A stretch of 64,000 nt of DNA from Spectribacter hydrogenoxidans (GCF_031846275.1 NZ_JAVRIB010000002.1:1-64000), one strand, 5' to 3'; shown: positions 1 through 7,205, counted from the first letter of the stretch. Notes: a model not told the origin generated them from the letters alone. Translations and numbers: made by a program.

Positions 1-1
1 T

Positions 2-1528
2 CCAGTTGACCCTCGACTAGAAAATCTTTTGAGCCTAAAGAACACTCCGCTGAAGAGTCTAGCGGAAGAACTCGGCGCAGATTTAGATGGTGTGAATAGA
101 CGGAAAAACCCACCTATTAGGCAGGCGATAAGAAATTTTGTAGGGGGAGAGAGAGCGGAGGCGTTGTTAAAAGTAGATGGGAACGTAGACAACGAAGACA
201 ACCTAAAGGCGATTTGGACGTCGTTAAAGAAGTTACTTCCCATTTATTCGCTGTTCAAGTCCGATAAATCTTTCGATGACAAAGACGGTGACGTTAAAAG
301 CCCACTGCAAGCTGCCATCGACGAAGCACTTGCACTTGATGAGATTAGGCAGTTATTGGATACCGTCGAAGAGAAAGTCAGAGAGTTCTCAACCGAGGTT
401 GCTGAAAGAACAATCGAGAAGCTAAAGAACTTTGACGAATCAATTGCTGAAAGGCTACGTTCGGAGTTTGGCAAAACACCGAGCTACAGTAAGATTTTCG
501 ACCTAACCTTGCTGAATGATGTTGGAATCCCTCTGAATAAGAGAGGTAGCGGCATCAGGAGACTCGTTATATTGAGCTTCTTCCAAGCCCAAGCAGAAAA
601 GAGAAAGGCCGAAACGGGTGCACCGGCAATAATTTACGCAATTGAAGAACCCGAAACATCGCAGCATCCAAACCATCAGCGGATGATCATTGATTCACTT
701 GCTGAATTGGCTAACTCCGATAATGTACAGGTGTTGTTTACAACTCACAGTTCAAACTTGGCTAGGGAGATTCCGACCAAGTCGTTGAGATATATCTCTG
801 AGGACGATAGCAACTGTTTGGCAATTGAATTAGGCGCTAACGATGGGGAAGAAAATCCACAGGTAATTGATAAAATTATCGCCGCACTCGGGATTTTGCC
901 GAACCCCGCTGATAGAGTGAAGGTGCTCTTATTTGTTGAAGGTAACCACGATGTAAATGCTCTGAAGCGCTATAGCGCCATTTTGTCGAGGCAGGATCAA
1001 GAAATACTTAATTTGAATGAATCTGATTGTGTTGGGTATGTGATCACAGGCGGGTCAGCGTTAAAACACTACCTTGAACAAAAGCATCTTGATGGATTAG
1101 GAAAGCCAGAAGTACATGTTTACGATAATGATGTGAGAGAATATCGAGATGCAGTAGAGCGGATCAATGACGATCCGAGCACGGATAAAGTCGCATTTAA
1201 CACAGGCAAGAATGAGCTAGAAAACTACCTGCATCCCGATGCAATTGAGGAGGCATACGCGGCCCAAGGCAATGCTGGCGTTGCGATTGGTGCAATTTCG
1301 GATGAAATGGATATTCCACTAGCAGTAGCTGAGAAATTTAATGAATTGAACGCCAACAACTGGGAAGAAGTTGCGGACGACAAGAAAAAGGAACTAGCTA
1401 GCAATAAGAAGAAATTACTAAACACGATTGCAGTAGAGTGCATGACAGTCGAGCGGCTACAGGAGAATGGTGGGTACGACGATATTCATGAATGGTTGTC
1501 AAAGGTGAGTCAGTTCGCCGCTCAGTAG
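2..1528 (+). CDS. OLD-like ATPase with TOPRIM nuclease domain, 5' end outside window
   Basis: The frame is open to the first bases of the window, so the N-terminus, including any Walker A motif, lies upstream; the TTG at 29 is not a credible start. Visible in order are an ABC-type Walker B and D-loop (EEPETSQHP, near nt 640-670), a switch histidine (FTTHS, near nt 740), then a TOPRIM-like domain with its acidic FVEGNHD (near nt 931-950) and VYDND (near nt 1120). This order is typical of OLD-family nucleases, some of which act in phage defence (for example GajA of Gabija). No UvrD-like helicase follows; a partner could lie upstream. Base composition is clearly more AT-rich than the rest of the window, suggesting acquisition. 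Family call is firm, the biological role is inferred. Confidence 0.8.
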   Translation, partial: PVDPRLENLLSLKNTPLKSLAEELGADLDGVNRRKNPPIRQAIRNFVGGERAEALLKVDGNVDNEDNLKAIWTSLKKLLPIYSLFKSDKSFDDKDGDVKSPLQAAIDEALALDEIRQLLDTVEEKVREFSTEVAERTIEKLKNFDESIAERLRSEFGKTPSYSKIFDLTLLNDVGIPLNKRGSGIRRLVILSFFQAQAEKRKAETGAPAIIYAIEEPETSQHPNHQRMIIDSLAELANSDNVQVLFTTHSSNLAREIPTKSLRYISEDDSNCLAIELGANDGEENPQVIDKIIAALGILPNPADRVKVLLFVEGNHDVNALKRYSAILSRQDQEILNLNESDCVGYVITGGSALKHYLEQKHLDGLGKPEVHVYDNDVREYRDAVERINDDPSTDKVAFNTGKNELENYLHPDAIEEAYAAQGNAGVAIGAISDEMDIPLAVAEKFNELNANNWEEVADDKKKELASNKKKLLNTIAVECMTVERLQENGGYDDIHEWLSKVSQFAAQ

Positions 1529-1547
1529 GGCCGCATATAACAGAGCG

Positions 1548-1567
1548 AAAGGACTTAGACCCCTTTT
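1548..1567 (+). repeat. REP-like palindrome, copy 1
   Basis: Short imperfect palindrome of the pattern AAAGG-ACTTAG-ACCCCTTTT, just after the OLD-like gene. It is the most diverged of four related copies between 1548 and 2873, all in the same orientation. Confidence 0.6.
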
Positions 1568-1678
1568 CCTGCCTTTTCCCGAGGCGTATAAGCGAAGAGG
1601 TATCTGGCGGCCCGAAATGGGACGACCTTTCAGCTTGAGTCGAACGCGCCTCGCAGCTAGTCAAATGACGCCCGGTAC

Positions 1679-1700
1679 AAAGGGCTCTGACCCGTTTCCT
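1679..1700 (+). repeat. REP-like palindrome, copy 2
   Basis: AAAGGGCTCTGACCCGTTTC, a close relative of copies 3 and 4. It ends where the recognisable remains of the ParD-like antitoxin begin, as though the repeat had replaced the start of that gene. Confidence 0.7.
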
Positions 1701-1926
1701 CGTCACAATGACCGAGTAAGAGGACAGCTGGGTGAAACGCCAGATTGAAACCGCTGACTTCGGCGATGACGGCGAGTACGTTGGCCGGCGGGATCAGCAG
1801 GCCAAGGAAAGTCTGGCCGTGCTGAGGGATGCTCTCTCGGAAGGGGAGTTCAGCGGACAATTCAAGGCGTTGGATATGCCGTCAATAAAGGCTGCGGGCC
1901 GCAAGCGGATGAAATCGGCTGAGTAG
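1699..1926 (+). pseudogene. Decayed ParD-like antitoxin
   Basis: Reading from about 1699 gives LVTMTE, a TAA stop at 1717-1719, then EDSWVKRQIE and a run to 1926. This matches the usual ParD layout (a VTxTEQxDxWVKxQIE start, a SEYxRDLIRRDQ segment, then an xALxxGExSG tail). Damage is visible: the expected Gln codon is a stop, about three residues are missing between EYV and RRDQQ, and the N-terminus runs into a REP-like repeat. Translation could restart at GTG 1732 (64 codons), but the ribbon-helix-helix strand would be lost. No ParE follows; a 14-codon ORF at 1992 that begins MARFTL is too short to call. Assignment is by eye. Confidence 0.55.
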
Positions 1927-2032
1927 CGTGCAAGCGGCGCGTCACGCCGCGAGCGAAAGCACTCCGCATCCATTTCCACCGGCACAGGCGAATGGCGCGC
2001 TTTACGCTGAGGGGTGATTCAGGGGCAGCGAT

Positions 2033-2257
2033 ATGAGCGCGCTTGCAGGTATTACCACTCAAGATCAGGAAATCCTGACCGGCATGCCCGTATTTGCCGG
2101 AACCCGGGAACCCGTGCGATCGCTGTTCGATTACCTGGAGGCCGGAGATGCGCTGGAGGAATTCCTGCATCAATTTCCGTCGGTACAAAAGCAACAGGCA
2201 ATAGCGGTCCTGGATGCTGCCTACGAATCCGTGGCCGCCGACGCGGGTACTCATTGA
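2033..2257 (+). CDS. DUF433 antitoxin-like protein
   Basis: A 74-residue protein with the DUF433 pattern: a start near ILTGMPVFAGTREPV, then FDYLEAGDALEEFL and a C-terminal QQAIAVLD helix. Full length for the family, which carries a winged-helix fold and usually sits as antitoxin directly before a PIN-like DUF5615 toxin. Here the next gene is missing: only a few codons of a possible toxin start overlap this stop before a REP-like repeat and a foreign gene fragment begin. The antitoxin is therefore probably an orphan. Family assignment is good; the antitoxin role is inferred from relatives. Confidence 0.8.
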   Translation: MSALAGITTQDQEILTGMPVFAGTREPVRSLFDYLEAGDALEEFLHQFPSVQKQQAIAVLDAAYESVAADAGTH

Positions 2258-2260
2258 CCG
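2241..2260 (+). pseudogene. Possible first codons of a lost DUF5615 toxin
   Basis: In the +1 frame relative to the DUF433 gene, overlapping its stop, the codons read (ACG) RVLID. DUF5615 toxins typically begin MRVLIDE and overlap the antitoxin stop in this way. The frame then runs straight into the REP-like repeat at 2261. The start codon is ACG rather than ATG. Very short, so this is an inference from position plus a six-residue match. Confidence 0.35.
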
Positions 2261-2285
2261 AAGAAGGGGCTCGGACCTTTTCCGC
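2261..2285 (+). repeat. REP-like palindrome, copy 3
   Basis: AAGAAGGGGCTCGGACCTTTTCC. It lies exactly at the left edge of the truncated isochorismatase-family fragment and in the same orientation as copy 4 at the right edge. Confidence 0.65.
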
Positions 2286-2844
2286 TATTGCCGAGTCGCG
2301 TAACTGGTCATCAGGTTGCGGTAGTTGGGGATGTGCTCGGAGAACAGGGCGCCGAGCCCCTCGATGTCGTTGCGCCAGTCGCGGTGCAGTTCGCCGGCCA
2401 TGGCGAACCAGTTCATGAGCTGCACGCCGGCCTGCTGCATGCGCAGCCAGGCGGAATGGCGGGTGACGTCGTTGAAGGTGCCGGACGCGTCGGTGATCAC
2501 GAACACTTCGTAGCCTTCCTCGATCGCCGATAGCGCCGGGAAGGTCACGCACACCTCGGTGACCACGCCGGCGATGATGAGCTGCTTCTTGCCGGTGGCC
2601 TTGACCGCGTTGACGAAGTCCTCGTTGTCCCAGGCGTTGATGTTGCCGGGGCGGGCGATGTAAGGGGCGTCCGGGAAGGTTTCGATCAGTTCCGGCACCA
2701 GCGGGCCGTTGGGGCCTTCCTCGAAGCTGGTGGTCAGAATGGTGGGCAGGCCGAAGTATTTTCCGCATGCAGCCGTTGCCAGGACGTTGTTCTTGAACTC
2801 GCCGGGCGAGAAATCCTGCACCAGCGAGATCAGCCCGGACTGGT
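2285..2844 (-). pseudogene. Truncated duplicate of YcaC-like isochorismatase-family hydrolase
   Basis: This fragment matches the intact gene at 3543-4166 at roughly 95 percent by eye over its length. It stops at the codon for about residue 25 of the intact protein, so the start codon, the first strand and the catalytic Asp region (LLVDHQ) are absent, while the catalytic Cys (TEVCVTF) remains. An internal ATG at 2821 could give 178 residues but not a complete fold. The fragment is bracketed by two direct REP-like repeats. Differences between copies are mostly silent, pointing to a fairly recent duplication followed by drift. Confidence 0.85.
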
Positions 2845-2846
2845 AG

Positions 2847-2873
2847 TAAAAGGGCTCTGACCCCTTTTTCCCC
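2847..2873 (+). repeat. REP-like palindrome, copy 4
   Basis: AAAAGGGCTCTGACCCCTTT followed by TTCCCC. Best-preserved copy, abutting the point where the truncated isochorismatase fragment loses homology. Repeats of this sequence type are, from memory, common in Proteobacteria near REP-associated tyrosine transposases; no such transposase is in the window. Confidence 0.75.
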
Positions 2874-2904
2874 GGTCCAATAATGACAATCGGGGATATT
2901 TGCC

Positions 2905-2985
2905 ACCCAACAAATCGTTGGAGAGGGGTTTTTACTACGCTGGCTGCGCCTGCTCCGCAAAAGCCCGTCGACTCAGGCGTTAGCG
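2905..2985 (+). other. attC-like recombination site, upstream of cassette ORF
   Basis: An outer box ACCCAAC (2905-2911, fitting RYYYAAC) is followed by AAATCGTTGGAG. The far end is ACTCAGGCGTTAGCG with the core GTTAGCG at 2979-2985. Inner arms GGGGTTTT (2925 on) and AAAAGCCC (about 2960-2967) can pair, with a GGCTGCGCC hairpin between. The 5' CCCAACAA and 3' CTCAGGCGTTAG sequences are typical of integron attC sites. The simple-site box deviates from GTTRRRY in its last two bases. Confidence 0.75.
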
Positions 2986-3522
2986 AGTTGAGGAGACTCT
3001 AATTATGCCGGACCAATCTGACAGCAAAGTTGCGGCGGCGCTTGAGCTTCCTGCGCGCTTAGTGCAGACCGGGGGCATCGTGGCGGTATTGCTCGTCGCA
3101 TATGGGGACCTGTTTCATACACTGCTGGGCGTAATCGCAGGTTTAATCTGGATAAAAGTGACAAGCGAAGAACTACCCCAGGAGCTAGGCGATCTACGTG
3201 TCAAGAGGCAGCTTTTTCAGGCAGTGGCAGAGTGGTTGGGTCGAAGTGACGGAGGCGAGGTTTTCGATAACGCGTACTCCGAACACCTATACATGGATGA
3301 AGGGATACAGGCGCCACGGTACGATGCTGTCGCCAAAGCAAAAGGCATTGCCAATATTTGGACTGGCCTGCTCTCGCTTATTCTGCAGTGCTACCTCGTT
3401 GTCGTGATCGTTCAGGTCGCGCTTAACTATGTGTATGGTTGATTGCGGCTTTGTACAACCTGTGCGGAACTCGGTAACTAATAAATACAGCCGACCGCTT
3501 TCGTCGGCGGCTGATTGACTCG
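2980..3522 (+). mobile_element. Single integron-type gene cassette without integrase
   Basis: The unit runs from the first attC-like core (cleavage expected between G2979 and T2980) to the second (G3522). It contains one ORF that starts 25 bases after the boundary with a GAGGAG-type ribosome site, and its attC-like site follows the stop, which is the standard cassette layout. Composition is less GC-rich than the flanks. No intI gene is in the window, so this resembles a solitary cassette or an attC cluster lacking an integrase. Confidence 0.7.
3005..3442 (+). CDS. Cassette-borne small membrane protein, unknown function
   Basis: A 145-residue protein that I do not recognise. It has a hydrophobic stretch at about residues 24-51 (GIVAVLLVAYGD to GLIWIKV) and another at about 117-142 (IWTGLLSLILQ to ALNYVYG), suggesting two membrane passes around a soluble middle of about 65 residues rich in charged amino acids. 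The ATG at 3005 has a good ribosome site (TTGAGGAGACTC). It is the only ORF of the attC-flanked cassette; cassette genes are often small unknown membrane proteins. Codon use is less GC-biased than in the genes after 3543. Confidence 0.75.
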   Translation: MPDQSDSKVAAALELPARLVQTGGIVAVLLVAYGDLFHTLLGVIAGLIWIKVTSEELPQELGDLRVKRQLFQAVAEWLGRSDGGEVFDNAYSEHLYMDEGIQAPRYDAVAKAKGIANIWTGLLSLILQCYLVVVIVQVALNYVYG

Positions 3523-3528
3523 TTATCC
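3472..3528 (+). other. attC-like recombination site, downstream of cassette ORF
   Basis: GGTAAC (3473-3478) and GTTATCC (3522-3528) form the outer pair. Between them CAGCCGACCG (3488-3497) pairs with CGGCGGCTG (3505-3513) as a nine-pair stem with one extra-helical A, loop CTTTCGT. Bulged single bases in an otherwise paired stem are a hallmark of attC sites, where they choose the recombined strand. The GTTATCC core departs from GTTRRRY at two positions. The site lies directly after the cassette ORF. Confidence 0.65.
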
Positions 3529-3542
3529 GGCGGTCGAGAAGC

Positions 3543-4166
3543 TCACTGCCGGGCCGCGTAACTGGTCATCAGATTGCGGTAGTTGGGGATGTGCTCGGAG
3601 AACAGGGCGCCGAGCCCCTCGATGTCGTTGCGCCAGTCGCGGTGCAGTTCGCCGGCCATGGCGAACCAGTTCATGAGTTGCACCCCGGCCTGCTGCATGC
3701 GCAGCCAGGCGGAATGCCGGGTGACTTCGTTGAAGGTGCCGGAGGCGTCGGTGATCACGAACACCTCGTAGCCTTCCTCGATGGCCGACAGCGCCGGGAA
3801 GGTCACGCACACCTCGGTGACCACGCCGGCGATGATGAGCTGCTTCTTGCCGGTGGCCTTGACCGCGTTGACGAAGTCCTCGTTGTCCCAGGCGTTGATG
3901 TTGCCGGGGCGGGCGATGTAGGGGGCGTCCGGGAAGGTCTCGATCAGTTCCGGCACCAGCGGGCCGTTGGGGCCTTCCTCGAAGCTGGTGGTGAGGATGG
4001 TGGGCAGGCCGAAGTACTTGCCGCAGGCGGCGGTGGCCAGCACGTTGTTCTTGAACTCGCCGGGCGAGAAATCCTGTACCAACGAGATCAGCCCGGACTG
4101 GTGATCCACCAGCAGCATGGCGGCGTCGTTCTTGTCCAGGCGGCGATATTGGTAGTCGGCAGTCAT
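3543..4166 (-). CDS. YcaC-like isochorismatase-family hydrolase
   Basis: The 207-residue product resembles E. coli YcaC almost end to end (RLDKNDAAMLLVD, ARPGNINAWDNEDF, GVVTEVCVTFPALSAIEEG). The isochorismatase fold uses a Cys nucleophile, here C120, with Asp D21 in LLVDHQ. YcaC relatives are cysteine hydrolases of unclear substrate. I chose ATG 4166 because MTADYQYRRLDK aligns with the YcaC start and GGGGA lies just upstream; an in-frame ATG at 4181 would add five residues. The gene is a single unit reading away from the LysR gene. A truncated near-identical copy lies at 2285-2844. Confidence 0.9.
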   Translation of the reverse strand: MTADYQYRRLDKNDAAMLLVDHQSGLISLVQDFSPGEFKNNVLATAACGKYFGLPTILTTSFEEGPNGPLVPELIETFPDAPYIARPGNINAWDNEDFVNAVKATGKKQLIIAGVVTEVCVTFPALSAIEEGYEVFVITDASGTFNEVTRHSAWLRMQQAGVQLMNWFAMAGELHRDWRNDIEGLGALFSEHIPNYRNLMTSYAARQ

Positions 4167-4273
4167 GGGAATCCCCGTCATCGGTAAATGGCAGGGATGA
4201 CTGTGCCGGCATTGCGCGGTCGCGGGAAGACGGATGACCGCAACGCCGTGTTCGCGATGGGCGAACGCCGGTG

Positions 4274-5167
4274 TCAGATCGTCTGCAACGTTCGCTGCAG
4301 GTACTCGACCAGCGCCCGCACCTTGCGCGCCGGCTGGCGCTGGTAGGGATAGAGGGCGTGGATGCCGTAAGGCTCAGGTTTTGCGTCCGGCAGCACCGCC
4401 ACCAGGCGGCCGTCGGCCAGGGCATCGGCGAGGATGAAGCGGGGCAGCAGGGCCAGGCCCAGGCCGGCCAGTACCGCGTCGCGCATGGCCTCGCCGTTGT
4501 TGACCACCAGCCGGCAGGTCATGGGCACGTGCCGGGCGGGGCCGTCGTCGCCATGGAATCGCCACAGCTCGGTGGCGGCGACATGGGTGTAGCCGATGGC
4601 CGGATGCTGCGGCAGTTCGTCCAGGCTGGCGGGCAGGCCGTGGGTGTCGGCGTAGTCGCGGCTGGCGACGATCACCCGCTCGGCGGTGCCGAGCTTCCGC
4701 GCCACCAGATTGGAGTCGCGCAGGTGGCCGATGCGGATGGCCAGGTCGAAGCCGCCCACGGCGATGTCGGCAGCGCGGTCGTCCAGGTCCAGGTCGAGTT
4801 GCAGGCCGGGGTGATCGCGCAAAAAGGCGAACAGGGCGGGGCCCAGAATCAGGGTGGAAAAGCTCATCGGCGCGGTGATACGCAGGCTGCCGCGCAGGGC
4901 CTGTTCGTCGGTGGCCAGGTCCTCGCCCGCGGCGTCCAGTTCCGCCAGGGCCGCGCGGGCCCGGCGGTAGAAGTCGCGGCCGGCGTCGGTGGCGGTCATC
5001 CCGCGGGCGGAGCGGTGCAGCAGGCGCACGCCGAAGGCGGTTTCCAGCGCACTCACCCGCTTGCTGACCACCGACTTGGTGCGCTGCAGGCGCCGGGCAG
5101 CGGCGGAGATGCTGCCGGTTTCCACCACCCGCAGGAAGGCTTCGATGTCGTCTAGGGCGTACGCCAT
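4274..5167 (-). CDS. LysR-family transcriptional regulator
   Basis: 297 residues with an N-terminal winged helix (residues about 3-62: ALDDIEAFLRVVE, SISAAARRLQRTKSVVSKRVSALE) followed by the periplasmic-binding-like effector domain (LRITAPMSF through GLGLALLPRF). The ATG at 5167 fits the family; the frame is open further upstream but that stretch lacks homology. It is divergent from the first pirin gene across 97 bases, the usual arrangement for a LysR regulator controlling the neighbour. Close in type to regulators paired with pirin or quinone-reductase genes. Effector unknown. Confidence 0.92.
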   Translation of the reverse strand: MAYALDDIEAFLRVVETGSISAAARRLQRTKSVVSKRVSALETAFGVRLLHRSARGMTATDAGRDFYRRARAALAELDAAGEDLATDEQALRGSLRITAPMSFSTLILGPALFAFLRDHPGLQLDLDLDDRAADIAVGGFDLAIRIGHLRDSNLVARKLGTAERVIVASRDYADTHGLPASLDELPQHPAIGYTHVAATELWRFHGDDGPARHVPMTCRLVVNNGEAMRDAVLAGLGLALLPRFILADALADGRLVAVLPDAKPEPYGIHALYPYQRQPARKVRALVEYLQRTLQTI

Positions 5168-5264
5168 CGTTGCATCATAACGAACACTGCGTTCGCGGTG
5201 ACGGCCCTTGCTCGGCGACGGTTCGCCCCGACTATGATGGCTAGAGCGAACGCAGGAGAACGCC

Positions 5265-6137
5265 ATGACCACAATCGCCGAGATCAACGATGTGAGCACG
5301 CCGCGCCCGGTGACCCGGGTGATCACCGGTCAGCCGACCACCGAGGGTGGCGGGGTCAATCTGACCCGCGTGCTCGGCCAGCCGGCCCTGTCCGAGCTGG
5401 ATCCGTTCCTGTTGCTCGACGAATTCCGCTCGGACGATTCGGCCGACTATCTCGCCGGCTTTCCGGAGCACCCGCACCGCGGCTTCGAGACAGTGACCTA
5501 CATGCTGGCCGGGCGCATGCGCCACGGCGACAACCACGGGCACAGCGGGGTGATCGGCCCCGGCGGGGTGCAGTGGATGACCGCCGGCCGCGGCATCGTG
5601 CATTCGGAAATGCCGGAGCAGGACGAGGGCCTGATGTGGGGCTTCCAGCTCTGGGTGAACCTGCCGGCGGCCGACAAGATGGGCGAACCCGGCTATCAGG
5701 AGTACGCCGCGGACGCCATTCCGCAGGTCGATCTGCCGGATGGCGGGCAGGTGCGGGTGATCGCCGGGCATTACGGCGATGCCGTGGGGCCGGTAGCCGC
5801 GGCGGCGACCGCGCCGGTGTATCTGGACGTCCGGCTGAATGCGGACGACACGTTCACGACCGCCGTGCCGGCCGGCCACAACGCCATGCTGTATGTCTAC
5901 GACGGTGCGGTGGACGTGGCCGGGCAATCGCTGACCCGCGGCCAGTTGGGGCAACTGGGCCAGGCCGCCGGCAGCGAGGACGGCGTGGCGTTCACCGCCG
6001 GCGACGAAGGCGGCCGGGTCCTGCTGATTGCGGGGGCGCCACTCAACGAGCCGGTGGCTCGGTACGGGCCCTTCGTGATGAACCACGCCCACGAGATCCG
6101 TCAGGCGGCGCTGGATTTCCAAGCCGGACGGTTCTAG
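5265..6137 (+). CDS. Pirin-family bicupin
   Basis: 290 residues with two cupin halves. The N-terminal half has the pirin signature HPHRGFETVTYM and GRGIVHSE, giving likely metal ligands H69, H71, H113 and E115. The C-terminal half is the Pirin_C domain, ending PFVMNHAHEIRQA. Bacterial pirins such as YhhW can show quercetin dioxygenase activity; the real substrate is unknown. Ribosome site AGGAGA precedes ATG 5265. The gene is divergent from a LysR regulator and followed by a strong hairpin terminator before a second pirin. Confidence 0.93.
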   Translation: MTTIAEINDVSTPRPVTRVITGQPTTEGGGVNLTRVLGQPALSELDPFLLLDEFRSDDSADYLAGFPEHPHRGFETVTYMLAGRMRHGDNHGHSGVIGPGGVQWMTAGRGIVHSEMPEQDEGLMWGFQLWVNLPAADKMGEPGYQEYAADAIPQVDLPDGGQVRVIAGHYGDAVGPVAAAATAPVYLDVRLNADDTFTTAVPAGHNAMLYVYDGAVDVAGQSLTRGQLGQLGQAAGSEDGVAFTAGDEGGRVLLIAGAPLNEPVARYGPFVMNHAHEIRQAALDFQAGRF

Positions 6138-6150
6138 AGTCGATCGGTCG

Positions 6151-6182
6151 CTTCTCCCCCGGCAACGGGGGAGAAGTATTTT
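6151..6182 (+). terminator. Rho-independent terminator after first pirin
   Basis: A perfect ten-pair stem, CTTCTCCCCC (6151-6160) with GGGGGAGAAG (6167-6176), loop GGCAAC, followed by TATTTT. It lies 13 bases after the first pirin stop, so the second pirin probably has its own promoter or depends on read-through. Confidence 0.85.
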
Positions 6183-6211
6183 CACTCAATCGGTCAGGCG
6201 GATCACTGCCC

Positions 6212-7150
6212 ATGAGCAACATCGAACCCCAATGCCGTCTGTCCGACTCGCGGGACTGCCCCGCGGCCGCGGATGCGCCGGTCAGCGAAATCATTGCGGC
6301 GCGCGAGGCGGTGCTGGGCAAGGACATGGTCATCCGGCGTGCGCTGCCCAGCCGGCACCGGCGCATGATCGGGGCCTGGTGTTTTCTCGACCACGCCGGG
6401 CCGGCGGATGTGTCGGCCAATCCGGTCGACGTGGGCTCGCATCCGCACATCGGGTTGCAGACCTTCACCTGGCCGGTGTCGGGCCAGTTGCTGCACAAGG
6501 ATTCATTGGGCAGCAATCAGGTCATCGATCCGGGGCAGGTCAACCTGATGACCGCCGGGCGCGGGATCACGCATTCGGAGGAATCCCCGGAGGGTGGCCC
6601 GGCCTGTTTCGAGGGCGCGCAGTTGTGGATTGCGCTGCCGGATGCCCATCGCCATATCGAGCCGGCGTTCGAGAACTATCCGAAGCAGCCGCAGATCGAC
6701 CGCGACGGCTTCCGCATCACGGTGCTGGCCGGCGAGGCCTTCGGCGAACGGGCCCCGGCGCGCATCTATTCGCCGCTGGTCAGCGTGGACTTCACCACCG
6801 ACGGCGACGCCGCCACCGACCTGCCGCTGCGCGCCGATTTCGAGTACGGCCTGCTGGTGCTGCAGGGCGAGCTCACGGTCGCCGGTCAGTCGCTGGTGCC
6901 GGGGCAGTTGCTGTATCTCGGCCGCGGCCGGGAATCCCTGCCGGTGCGGGCCGATGGCGCCGTCCGCGTGCTGCTGATCGGCGGCGAACCCTTCGGCGAG
7001 GAGATTCTGCTGTGGTGGAATTACGTGGCCCGCACGAAAGCCGAGATCGCCGAGGCGGACGCGGACTGGAAGCGTCATGACCCGCGTTTCGGCGCGGTGC
7101 CCGGTTATGCGGGTGAGCCGCTGAATTCGCCGGCGTTGCCCTGGCGGTAG
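6212..7150 (+). CDS. Second pirin-family protein
   Basis: 312 residues. The first cupin carries SHPHIGLQTFTW and GRGITHSEE, giving putative metal ligands H77, H79, H121 and E123; the second half holds the Pirin_C domain, including GELTVAGQSLVPGQLLYLG and the GGEPFGEEILLWWNYVAR end typical of the larger pirin subgroup. It is only loosely similar to the pirin at 5265, so the two look like separate subfamilies rather than a fresh duplication. A terminator separates them. A long in-frame stretch before 6212 is not homologous; ATG 6212 is chosen because homology begins soon after it. Confidence 0.9.
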   Translation: MSNIEPQCRLSDSRDCPAAADAPVSEIIAAREAVLGKDMVIRRALPSRHRRMIGAWCFLDHAGPADVSANPVDVGSHPHIGLQTFTWPVSGQLLHKDSLGSNQVIDPGQVNLMTAGRGITHSEESPEGGPACFEGAQLWIALPDAHRHIEPAFENYPKQPQIDRDGFRITVLAGEAFGERAPARIYSPLVSVDFTTDGDAATDLPLRADFEYGLLVLQGELTVAGQSLVPGQLLYLGRGRESLPVRADGAVRVLLIGGEPFGEEILLWWNYVARTKAEIAEADADWKRHDPRFGAVPGYAGEPLNSPALPWR

Positions 7151-7184
7151 GGCGGTTCTGACGGCGGCTTGAAAGCCGCCCTAC
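7147..7184. repeat. REP-like cruciform between convergent genes
   Basis: Outer arms GTAGGGCGG (7147-7155) and CCGCCCTAC (7176-7184) are perfect complements, and inside them GGCGGCTT (7163-7170) pairs with AAGCCGCC (7173-7180). The motif overlaps the stop of the second pirin and lies between convergent genes, so it may act in both directions as a terminator. A relative occurs at 9468. Confidence 0.75.
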
Positions 7185-7205
7185 CGGCGGAATCGACCGG
7201 GTGGC

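Noticed and set aside
1992..2036. Short ORF beginning MARFTL as a possible ParE toxin remnant
   Set aside because: Fourteen codons only, 66 bases after the ParD-like stop, and the match to ParE starts is too short to separate from chance.
2905..3528. A full integron with integrase and attI
   Set aside because: No tyrosine recombinase frame occurs in the window; only the cassette and its attC-like sites are supported.
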